A stretch of 6,318 nt of DNA from RFTU01 sp046094505 (lineage in GTDB: Bacteria > Pseudomonadota > Gammaproteobacteria > Burkholderiales > Burkholderiaceae_C): positions 1 to 6,318 of the forward strand of contig JBJTHN010000077.1 of assembly GCA_046094505.1 (NCBI GenBank), in the 5' to 3' direction. The notes beneath the pieces were generated by a model. It had not been told where the DNA came from, made no database searches, and saw nothing but the letters and a program-made list of their open reading frames with translations. Position 1 is the stretch's first letter; every line of letters starts with the position of its first letter. Positions 1-5,784 of the stretch are shown piece by piece. A program made the translations under genes and the position numbers.

Positions 1-1377
1 GAGGTACTTGCCCGGCTCGGGCGTGAGCACCGTCTCGCGCCCACTGGCCAAGTCCCGCACGCGAACCCGCCCCATCTCGCGGTCGTTCCAGCTGATGTAG
101 GCCACACGCTTGCCGTCGCGGCTGATGCTCGGCTGAAACTCAAAGTGCTCGGTTTGGGTGCTCAGGCGGCGCGCGGGTACGTTGTCACGCTCCAGGCTGC
201 GCTGCCACAGCTGGCCCAGGGCCGAATACACGGTGAAGCGCCCATCTGGCGAGACCTGCACATGGCGCAACTGCTTCACATCGAAGGTGTCGGGGGCCAC
301 GGTTTGGGGCACGCGCAACGCCTCCCGGACTTCACGGGTGTGCCGAACATGGAAGGGAATTTCGGAGGCTTGCCCGCTGCGCGCCTGCACACGCCACAGC
401 TTGCCCTGCGCCCACACGACCAACTGCTGGGAGTCGGGCATCCAAGCAAAACCCGGGTACACCCCATACACGCTCCAGGCCTCCTGCAGGTCACGGCTTA
501 AGCCACCCCACAGCGCGCGCTCGGTGCCCGTCTGCAGGTCCTTGATGAACAGGGTGCTTTGGTTTCGCACACGGCGCACGAAGGCCAGGTGCTTGCCGTC
601 GGGTGAAGGCACCGGGCGCACGGCACCGCCTGGGCCGGTCACGAAGGGCTCGGTGTGGCCATCGTGCAGGTCTTGCCGAAAGATGCGGAAGATCTCCTTG
701 TTGGAGTCCTTGTTGTATTCGAAGCTGTTGCCCGGTGTCGTGTCGTGCGAGTAGTACAGGTGCCGGGCATCCGGTGAAATGGCGGGCTCGCCCAGGTCCT
801 TCTGCCAGTTGGGCTTTTCGTTGAGGGCCACGCCCTTGCCGCCGTCCAGGTGGTAGAGCCAAATCTCGCCCGATCCCATGGACCGCGTGCCGAAGTAATG
901 CTTGCGGGCCAACACATAGTGGCCACTGGGATGCCACACGGGGTTGTTGAGCAGCCGCTCAGGCTCTTGCGTGATGGCACGCGCACCGCTGCCGTCCAGG
1001 TTCATCACCCAGATGTTGTCCCCGCCACCGGCATCGGACACAAAGGCCAGTTGCCGCCCATCAGGGGAAAAGCGCGCCTGATGTTCCCAGGCCATCGAGC
1101 TTGTCAGCGGCCTAGCCTGCCCACCTTCGATGGGCAGCAGGTACAGGTCGCCCAGCAGGTCGAACACCAGCGTCTTCCCATCGGGGCTGACATCCACACT
1201 CATCCAGGTCCCGGTGCGGGTGTCGATGGACACCGTGCGCGCCACACCCGGCGGTTGGTTCACATTCCACAAGGGCTTGCTGGGCTGCGCGGAAACACCG
1301 GCAAAGCCCACAACGCCCACCACGGCCAGGCCCCAGCGTAGGGCCCGCCGCACCACCGATGCCTGGCAAGGTCTCAT
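1..1377 (-). CDS. Exported TolB-like beta-propeller protein, probable N-terminal part of a propeller-amidohydrolase (partial)
   Basis: The frame is open from the ATG at 1377 to the left edge, giving 459 N-terminal residues with no stop. Residues 1-30 look like a signal peptide: a basic start, a hydrophobic stretch at about 15-28, and a VSA cleavage site before Gln31. The rest is a series of WD40-like/PD40 propeller blades, each marked by SPDG or a relative (residues about 64-67, 104-107, 149-152, 201-204, 258-261, 313-316, 376-379, 419-422). Phrases such as FDLLGDLY, KDLGEPAISPD and GGAVRPVPSPDGK match, from memory, large (about 1000-residue) proteins in which the propeller precedes a metal-dependent amidohydrolase domain. 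That C-terminal domain would lie outside the window, so the enzymatic role is inferred and only the exported propeller is seen. A Shine-Dalgarno-like GAGAGGA (1383-1389) sits 5 nt before the ATG, supporting this start. The gene diverges from the AstE-like gene. Confidence 0.88.
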   Translation of the reverse strand, partial: MRPCQASVVRRALRWGLAVVGVVGFAGVSAQPSKPLWNVNQPPGVARTVSIDTRTGTWMSVDVSPDGKTLVFDLLGDLYLLPIEGGQARPLTSSMAWEHQARFSPDGRQLAFVSDAGGGDNIWVMNLDGSGARAITQEPERLLNNPVWHPSGHYVLARKHYFGTRSMGSGEIWLYHLDGGKGVALNEKPNWQKDLGEPAISPDARHLYYSHDTTPGNSFEYNKDSNKEIFRIFRQDLHDGHTEPFVTGPGGAVRPVPSPDGKHLAFVRRVRNQSTLFIKDLQTGTERALWGGLSRDLQEAWSVYGVYPGFAWMPDSQQLVVWAQGKLWRVQARSGQASEIPFHVRHTREVREALRVPQTVAPDTFDVKQLRHVQVSPDGRFTVYSALGQLWQRSLERDNVPARRLSTQTEHFEFQPSISRDGKRVAYISWNDREMGRVRVRDLASGRETVLTPEPGKYL

Positions 1378-1471
1378 GAACATCCTCTCGAAAGCGAGGC
1401 TGATTCTGCCCACAAAAGGAGCCGCCCGTCCGCACGGGTGCCGGCCGAGTGTCGGGTATATCCTTGGGCCC
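1378..1471. promoter_or_regulatory. Divergent intergenic region between the propeller and AstE-like genes
   Basis: These 94 bp lie between two divergent starts, so promoters for both genes are expected here or just inside the neighbouring coding sequence. I see no convincing -35/-10 pair on either strand. A TATATC at 1457-1462 resembles a -10 box for the rightward gene and would start transcription at about 1469-1472, essentially on the ATG. A small inverted repeat, CCCGT-CCGC-ACGGG, lies at 1425-1438. An AAAGGAG at 1415-1421 resembles a ribosome site but has no in-frame start at a suitable distance. Confidence 0.45.
1383..1389 (-). promoter_or_regulatory. Ribosome binding site of the propeller gene
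   Basis: Read on the minus strand this is GAGAGGA, 5 nt before the ATG at 1377. It fixes the start of the propeller gene. Part of it can pair in a small 4-bp hairpin (CTCG/CGAG), too short to claim as a regulatory structure. Confidence 0.6.
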
Positions 1472-2437
1472 ATGAACACCGCCGCCCACGACCCCCACCC
1501 CGCCCCGACACTGGAAGTGCTGCCCCGAGACCTGAGTGCCTACCGGCGCGGCAACACCGGCGTGGACTATGTGCACCGCTTCGAAAGCGGCCAGCCAGGC
1601 CCCCATGTGCTGATCAACGCACTCACGCATGGCAACGAGTTCTGCGGCATGGTGGCAGCCTGCCACCTGCTGGACACGGGCGTGCGCCCCTTGCGCGGTA
1701 CCTTGACGATCAGCTTTGCCAATGTGGCCGCGTATGAGAGTTTCGATCCGCAAGAACCGTTTAGAAGCCGCCAGATCGACCACAACCTCAACCGCATTTG
1801 GTCCAGTGAATGGCTCGAGGGCTCGGAGGACAGTATTGAATTGCGCCGTGCGCGGCAACTGCGGCCGGTCGTGGCGGCGGCCGACCACATCTTGGACATC
1901 CACTCCACCAGCCAAGACGTGGTGCCCTTTTGGGTCTACCCGCACTTCGCTCGAAATGCAGCGGTGGCACGTGCCCTGCCCTTGCCCACGGTGCACCTGG
2001 TCATGCCCAAGGGTTTGGGATCGGGCTGCCCCTTGATCCAACACGGCCGTCACGGCGTGGCCGACAGCGACGCCGGTGCAGCCCTGGTGGTCGAGTGCGG
2101 TCAACACTTTCTGCAGGCCAGTGCCGAGCGGGCCATCCGCGTGTCGCACGCCTTCTTGGCGCACTTCGGCTTGGTTCAGTCCCCGGCGCCCGCCGGCTCA
2201 CACGGCAGCGCAGAGCACCGGCGCTTCGAGCTGCTGCGCACACATGTGATCCAGCATGAAGACTTTCGCTTTGTGCGGCCACTCAAGGGCTTTGAAACCT
2301 TTGCGCAGGGCGAGTTGATCGGCCACGACGGTCCTCAAGCCATCACAGCCCCTTGCAACGACTGCACCGTGTTCATGCCGGCCCGCACGCCCATCGTGGG
2401 CCGTGAGGGCGTCTACCTCACCAAGCCTATGGCTTAG
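1472..2437 (+). CDS. Succinylglutamate desuccinylase/aspartoacylase (AstE/AspA) family zinc hydrolase
   Basis: This 321-residue protein has the family's M14-like carboxypeptidase fold signatures in order. THGNE (H53, E56) supplies two zinc ligands. DHNLNR (residues 103-108) is the substrate-binding Asn/Arg motif. LDIHST (H144) supplies the third zinc ligand, and VVECG (E208) is the probable catalytic glutamate. Length is normal for the family, and the C-terminal 90 residues match the expected beta-rich cap. Members remove an N-acyl group from an amino acid (succinylglutamate, N-acetylaspartate and relatives) in the cytoplasm. No other arginine-succinyltransferase-pathway gene is visible, so the true substrate is unknown and the name astE is not justified. 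The chosen ATG lacks a clear ribosome site. An in-frame ATG at 1376, preceded by AAGG 4 nt upstream, would add 32 residues unlike the family. The 3' end overlaps the convergent zinc-ribbon gene by 11 bp. Confidence 0.88.
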   Translation: MNTAAHDPHPAPTLEVLPRDLSAYRRGNTGVDYVHRFESGQPGPHVLINALTHGNEFCGMVAACHLLDTGVRPLRGTLTISFANVAAYESFDPQEPFRSRQIDHNLNRIWSSEWLEGSEDSIELRRARQLRPVVAAADHILDIHSTSQDVVPFWVYPHFARNAAVARALPLPTVHLVMPKGLGSGCPLIQHGRHGVADSDAGAALVVECGQHFLQASAERAIRVSHAFLAHFGLVQSPAPAGSHGSAEHRRFELLRTHVIQHEDFRFVRPLKGFETFAQGELIGHDGPQAITAPCNDCTVFMPARTPIVGREGVYLTKPMA

Positions 2438-2984
2438 CGGGCTTCTTCCCAGCACCCGGCGCGGATGAAGGTGTGGAAGCCAGCTCCGAGGCCGCCTGGG
2501 GGGCCGGGCTTGGTGCCTCCAATCGCTCCACCTCGATGGGCTCCTCGGTCTGAGGCTCTTCCTGGTGCGCCCACCACCAGGCGGCACCACCGCCCAGCAA
2601 AACGGCCAACACCACCGCCGTTCCCAAAGCCCAGCGCAGCCGGGCACGCAGCCGGTCCCCTTGGCCCTGCAGGGGCACCCAGCGGGCACGGTCCAAGGTC
2701 ACCGCCAGCGGGTAGTTCAAGGGATCTTGGGGTGGGCCCGCCTCGGGCACACCCTCGCTGCTGCCGGCAAGCGCAGCGGGCGCGGGGCCTGCCGCTGCTG
2801 GCGTGGCCTCGGCGCCGGCGGTCCGTGCGGCGTCTTGCGGCTCGCGGGTGAGCGCGTCGCCCGCGGCGTTGTTCGCGCCCTCGGGCTCGACAGCGGCCTC
2901 AGGCCGGTGCAGCTCGGCGCCACAAAAGGGGCAGAACCGGGCATCCTTGACCGGCTGGGCCTGTCCACAGTCGATGCAGTACAT
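2427..2984 (-). CDS. Zinc-ribbon, single-pass membrane protein of unknown function
   Basis: This 185-residue protein begins with a compact zinc ribbon: C3-x2-C6 and C18-x2-C21, the latter within FCPFCG, so four cysteines can bind one zinc. A low-complexity Ala/Pro/Glu linker (about 27-87) follows, then a short more ordered stretch (LNYPLAVTLDRARWVPL, about 89-105). A basic segment with four arginines (111-117) precedes one hydrophobic helix at about 118-139 ending in three tryptophans, and then an acidic and Pro/Ser/Ala-rich tail. The positive-inside rule puts the ribbon in the cytoplasm and the tail in the periplasm. The start is fixed because the first Cys pair begins at residue 3. It lies 8 bp after another zinc-ribbon gene and has no strong ribosome site, so coupled translation is likely. 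I do not recognise a named family beyond 'zinc ribbon domain protein', and the function is unknown. Confidence 0.8.
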   Translation of the reverse strand: MYCIDCGQAQPVKDARFCPFCGAELHRPEAAVEPEGANNAAGDALTREPQDAARTAGAEATPAAAGPAPAALAGSSEGVPEAGPPQDPLNYPLAVTLDRARWVPLQGQGDRLRARLRWALGTAVVLAVLLGGGAAWWWAHQEEPQTEEPIEVERLEAPSPAPQAASELASTPSSAPGAGKKPAKP

Positions 2985-2992
2985 GGCGTGCT

Positions 2993-3853
2993 TCAGTGGC
3001 CTTTGGCCTTCTTATCGGCCTTCTTATCGGCCTTCTTGTCGGCACCCTTGTCCGCTTTGGCGGCCGCCTTCACCTTGGGCTTGGGCTTGAGCCGCCAACC
3101 CATCATCAGGCGCTCAAATCGCTCCGTGGTGATCTCGCGGCTGGTCGACAGCGCCAAGATTCGGGCCTCGGTCTGCGCGTCGAACAGAGGCTGCGGCGCC
3201 ACTGGCTCCGGTGCAAATGGCTCCGGCGGTGTTGGTGGGGCGTGGGCAGATAGGGCTTGCGCCGGTGCGTGCGGCTGCGGTGCGGCAGGCTCTGGCGGCA
3301 CTACCGCGGGCGCCGCCAAAGCGGCAGGTTCAGGCTCAGCCCCTTGCACATCGGTGGGCTGGGGGGTGGGCGAGAACATGGGCGGCTTGCCCAAGGCGGC
3401 CTGCAGCTGCTCCGGTGTCAGACCAGGCGCCAACAGGCTGGCTGGGATGGGGCGGTCCGCAGCCAAGCTGGGAACCAAGGTGGCGCCTGACGAGCGAACC
3501 GGTGCCACCTTCGGAACCGTGGGTACGGCCGTCTGCGCCGGCGGGCGGCTGGGCGACTCGTTTACCGCTTGCGGCTGGGGCTGCCCTTGCGGCTGAAGTT
3601 GCACCAGCGGCGCGCGGTACTCCGGCCGTTGCAGGCCTGGTAGCTGGGGCTCACCACACGCACTACAGAACTTGGCGCGCATGGGCAAGGTCACCGAACA
3701 AGCCGAACAGCCCTTCAACTCGTTGGCGGGCGCGGGTTCAGCCGCATCAGGCGCGGGCAAAGCCTCCGCCACGGCCGCGCCCACCTCAGCCACCTCCAGG
3801 GGTGCCGCTTGTGCGTTCTCGTTCTTCTTGCGCTTGCGCGAGGGTTTGGACAT
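2993..3853 (-). CDS. Zinc-ribbon protein with disordered linker and lysine-rich tail, unknown function
   Basis: From the ATG at 3853 the protein has 286 residues. It starts with a strongly basic SKPSRKRKK stretch, then an Ala/Glu-rich segment, then a four-cysteine zinc ribbon (C49-x2-C52 and C63-x2-C66, the latter in FCSACG). About 170 residues of Pro/Ala/Gln-rich, probably disordered sequence follow, broken by a conserved-looking LTPEQLQAALGK. A likely helix (TEARILALSTSREITTERF) leads to a tail of repeated Ala-Asp-Lys-Lys units. There is no membrane helix, so it is probably cytoplasmic; both basic ends could contact nucleic acid or the membrane surface, which is a guess. An in-frame TTG at 3868 would add only MCCHA and is less likely. 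No clear ribosome site precedes the ATG. Its partner downstream shares the same ribbon type. Function is unknown. Confidence 0.78.
   Translation of the reverse strand: MSKPSRKRKKNENAQAAPLEVAEVGAAVAEALPAPDAAEPAPANELKGCSACSVTLPMRAKFCSACGEPQLPGLQRPEYRAPLVQLQPQGQPQPQAVNESPSRPPAQTAVPTVPKVAPVRSSGATLVPSLAADRPIPASLLAPGLTPEQLQAALGKPPMFSPTPQPTDVQGAEPEPAALAAPAVVPPEPAAPQPHAPAQALSAHAPPTPPEPFAPEPVAPQPLFDAQTEARILALSTSREITTERFERLMMGWRLKPKPKVKAAAKADKGADKKADKKADKKAKGH
3005..3052 (-). repeat. 12-bp tandem repeat encoding Ala-Asp-Lys-Lys units
   Basis: Three nearly perfect 12-bp units (GGCCTTCTTATC on the plus strand; the third has one change) run from 3005 to 3040, followed by a degenerate fourth unit to 3052. 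They encode the repeated DKKA of the C-terminal tail of the zinc-ribbon protein. The unit length is a multiple of three, so gain or loss of a copy would keep the frame. Confidence 0.85.
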
Positions 3854-3925
3854 GGCGTGGCAACACAAGCCTGTACAGGCCTACCCCGGTGGGTCGGCCT
3901 GAACCGGTCAAACTTGAGCTGCCGC
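3854..3925 (-). promoter_or_regulatory. Intergenic gap before the zinc-ribbon pair, possible internal promoter
   Basis: This is the only sizeable gap (72 bp) inside the leftward cluster. On the minus strand it contains TTGACC (at about 3904-3909), which resembles a -35 box, but no good -10 box follows at 16-18 bp. A 12-bp palindrome lies close to the zinc-ribbon start. A 5-bp hairpin spans the stop codon of the peroxidase gene (3921-3937) but has no T-run, so I do not call a terminator. Whether the zinc-ribbon pair is read through from the peroxidase gene or has its own promoter cannot be decided. Confidence 0.35.
3869..3880. repeat. 12-bp perfect palindrome GCCTGTACAGGC
   Basis: This fully symmetric 12-mer is 15 bp upstream of the ATG of the first zinc-ribbon gene, within non-coding DNA if that start is right. 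It could be a dimeric regulator's operator or a chance palindrome. The half-sites are adjacent, so it is not a LexA box, which needs eight bases between CTGT and ACAG. Confidence 0.5.
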
Positions 3926-4498
3926 TCAGCGTGCGGCCAGGGCCGACTCGATGGCCGCCACCATCTTGCGGCTGTCGGGCCCGGTCATGCTGCCGAAGTG
4001 GGCAACGGGCTTGCCATCACGCCCCACCAGGTACTTGTTGAAGTTCCAACTGGGCTGCGAGCCCGTCACACGGGCCAGCTCCGCAAACAAGGGGTGAGCC
4101 CCCTGACCCTTCACCCGGGTGTCGGTGAACATGGGGAACTTGACGCCGTAGGTGTTGAAGCAGACCTCTGCCGTCTTCTTGGCGTCGGCATCTTCCTGCT
4201 TGAAGTCGCTGGAGGGAAAGCCCAAGACCACCAAGCCGCGGCCCGCATATTTCGCGTTGAGGGCCTCCAGCCCTTCGAACTGACCCGTGAAGCCACAGTA
4301 GCTGGCCGTGTTGACCACCAGCAGCACCTTGCCGCTGTACTGGCACAAGGCCTGGGGGCTCTCGTCTTGAAGGCGCTTGAAGGTGTGCTTGAGCAAGGCC
4401 GGGCAGTTGCCTGCAGCCGAGCTTGGTGCTGCGGTGCTGGCCCAGGCAGGCCCTACCCCCCCCGCCAGGGCAGACAAGATCAAGGTGCGACGTTTCAT
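3926..4498 (-). CDS. Exported glutathione peroxidase-family protein (probably thioredoxin-dependent)
   Basis: This 190-residue protein has the full peroxidase tetrad: C68 in NTASYCGFT, Q101 in FPSSDFKQE, and W151-N152 in PSWNFNKYLV. C113 in VCFNTYGVKFPMF sits where non-selenium, thioredoxin-using members such as BtuE carry the resolving cysteine. The electron donor is therefore more likely thioredoxin-like than glutathione; this is inferred. Residues 1-20 look like a signal peptide: KRR, then a hydrophobic core, then AWA before S21. The RRTLIL sequence makes Tat export possible. C32 and C52 precede the core and may form a disulfide. The protein would reduce hydroperoxides in the periplasm. 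Its ATG overlaps the TGA of the upstream M20 gene (ATGA, 4495-4498), with GAAGG just before it, so translation is probably coupled. The usual FPCNQF cysteine is replaced by serine (FPSSDF). Confidence 0.92.
   Translation of the reverse strand: MKRRTLILSALAGGVGPAWASTAAPSSAAGNCPALLKHTFKRLQDESPQALCQYSGKVLLVVNTASYCGFTGQFEGLEALNAKYAGRGLVVLGFPSSDFKQEDADAKKTAEVCFNTYGVKFPMFTDTRVKGQGAHPLFAELARVTGSQPSWNFNKYLVGRDGKPVAHFGSMTGPDSRKMVAAIESALAAR
4495..4498 (-). other. ATGA stop/start overlap between M20 and peroxidase genes
   Basis: The TGA ending the ArgE/DapE-like gene and the ATG of the peroxidase gene share 4 bp on the minus strand. This is the second such junction in a row and implies that the three genes form one transcript with coupled translation. 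Confidence 0.8.
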
Positions 4499-5784
4499 GC
4501 CTTCAGAATATCGAAAAGCGTGCGGGCCACAACTTTTGTGGCCTTTCGCAGGTCTTCCAAGATCAGGTGTTCGTCGGCGCGCTTGGCATTGGACTCCAGC
4601 ACCGTGCGTGGGCCCGCGCCATAGATCACCGCGGGAATACCGCGCGCACCGAAGAGCCGCACGTCGGTGTACAGCGGCGTGCCCGATGTGGGAATGGGCT
4701 CACCAAAGACCGCTTGGCCGTGTTGCTGGATGGCCTGCACCAGGGGCGCATGGCGGTTGTCCGGCTTCCAGGCCTCGGCCAGCAGCAGGCGCTTGATGTC
4801 CACCGTGATCCCGGGCATTGACACCGCCGCCTGCTCAATCACCCGGCGCACATCGGCCTCCACGGCCGCTGGGTTCTCCTCGGGAATCATGCGCCGGTCC
4901 AGCTTCAGCACCACCTTGCCGGGCACCACATTGGTGTTGGTGCCACCCTCGATGCGCCCCACGTTTAGGTAGGGGTGTGTGATGCCCGGTACCAGTGAGC
5001 GCACGGTGCGGTAGTGCTCGTTCTGCGCGTACAGGGCCTGCAGGATGCGTGTGGCGCCCTGCAGGGCATCAACGCCGGTGTGCGGAATGGCCGCATGGGC
5101 CATCTTGCCGTGCACCGTCACCTCCATCTGCAGGCAACCGTTGTGGGCCGTCACCACCTGGTAGGAAAAACCAGCGGCCACGAGGTAGTCGGGCTTGGTC
5201 AAGCCGCGTTCAAGCAGCCAGCCTGGGCCCAACTCGCCCCCGAACTCTTCGTCGTAGGTGAACAGCAACTCCACCCCACCCTTCAGCGCTGGGCGCTGGG
5301 CGGCCGCTGCATCTGCACCTGCGGCACCGGCGGACCTCTCCGAACCACCCGCCACCGCCTCCAAGGCGCGCAGGGCGAAGGTGTAAGACGCAAAGTCGCT
5401 CTTGCTGACGGCTGCCGCTCGCCCATACAGGCGGCCGTCGACGACCTCGCCACCATAGGGGTCGTGCGACCAACCTTCACCGGGCGGCACCACATCGCCA
5501 TGGGCATTGAGGGCCACCACGGGGCCAGGCCCGTAACGCCGGCGCACGATCAGGTTGGTCACCGATTGCATGCCGTAGGCCTTCACCGCTTCGGCCGGGA
5601 CTTCATGCGACTCGGCCGTCAGACCAAAGGCTTGCAAGAGCTGCGCCGTGCGCTGGGCATGCGGCGTGTTGTGACCCGGCGGTGTGTCGGTGGGCACCTG
5701 CACCAGGGCTTGCAGAAACTTCAGCTCTTCGTCGAAGTGGGTATCGATCCAGGCGTCGAGCTGCTCGTAGGGCGAAGGGGTCAT
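4495..5784 (-). CDS. M20 family (ArgE/DapE-like) metallopeptidase homologue with altered metal site
   Basis: This 429-residue protein has normal M20 length and architecture: a catalytic domain split by a dimerisation domain at about 212-325. Clear landmarks are AHGDVVPPGEGW (H95, D97), the TYDEEFGG motif (E179 catalytic, E180 ligand), the dimer-domain MAHAAIPHTGVDA (H230), GTNTNVVPGK (281-290) and YTDVRLF (372-378). Several ligand positions differ from the family rule. The bridging Asp of the usual xDxK motif is V126 (AAAVSKSD). The usual Asp/Glu after the second strand set appears as GFSY (F206). The C-terminal His before the DE pair is absent (SNAKRADE, 398-405). It may have changed chemistry, use other ligands, or be inactive. 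An Ala/Gly-rich insert (about 144-166) looks like a surface loop. Relatives hydrolyse N-acyl amino acids or dipeptides; the substrate here is unknown. It overlaps both neighbours by ATGA. Confidence 0.88.
   Translation of the reverse strand: MTPSPYEQLDAWIDTHFDEELKFLQALVQVPTDTPPGHNTPHAQRTAQLLQAFGLTAESHEVPAEAVKAYGMQSVTNLIVRRRYGPGPVVALNAHGDVVPPGEGWSHDPYGGEVVDGRLYGRAAAVSKSDFASYTFALRALEAVAGGSERSAGAAGADAAAAQRPALKGGVELLFTYDEEFGGELGPGWLLERGLTKPDYLVAAGFSYQVVTAHNGCLQMEVTVHGKMAHAAIPHTGVDALQGATRILQALYAQNEHYRTVRSLVPGITHPYLNVGRIEGGTNTNVVPGKVVLKLDRRMIPEENPAAVEADVRRVIEQAAVSMPGITVDIKRLLLAEAWKPDNRHAPLVQAIQQHGQAVFGEPIPTSGTPLYTDVRLFGARGIPAVIYGAGPRTVLESNAKRADEHLILEDLRKATKVVARTLFDILKA
5781..5784 (-). other. ATGA stop/start overlap between the two M20 genes
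   Basis: On the minus strand the TGA ending the AllC-like gene and the ATG of the ArgE/DapE-like gene share 4 bp. There is no strong independent ribosome site before this ATG, so translation by reinitiation is likely. Confidence 0.8.

Noticed and set aside
1425..1438. Inverted repeat CCCGT-CCGC-ACGGG in the divergent intergenic region
   Set aside because: A 5-bp GC stem is common in DNA of this composition. It is mentioned with the intergenic region but not claimed as a regulatory site.
1112..2164. 350-residue open frame on the minus strand opposite the AstE-like and propeller genes
   Set aside because: It lies antisense to a clear zinc hydrolase with intact motifs. Its product has no recognisable domain, and long antisense frames are expected in GC-rich DNA.
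2565..3596. 343-residue open frame on the plus strand across both zinc-ribbon genes
   Set aside because: The product is low-complexity Gly/Ser/Ala sequence mirroring the Pro/Ala-rich linkers of the opposite strand. The minus-strand frames have zinc ribbons, a membrane helix and tight gene spacing.
3921..3937. Hairpin GCCGC-7 nt-GCGGC across the stop codon of the peroxidase gene, considered as a terminator
   Set aside because: The stem is only 5 bp and no T-run follows on the minus strand, so termination cannot be supported.
3809..4624. 271-residue open frame on the plus strand opposite the peroxidase gene
   Set aside because: It is a shadow of the peroxidase gene, which has a full catalytic tetrad; its own product shows no family motifs.
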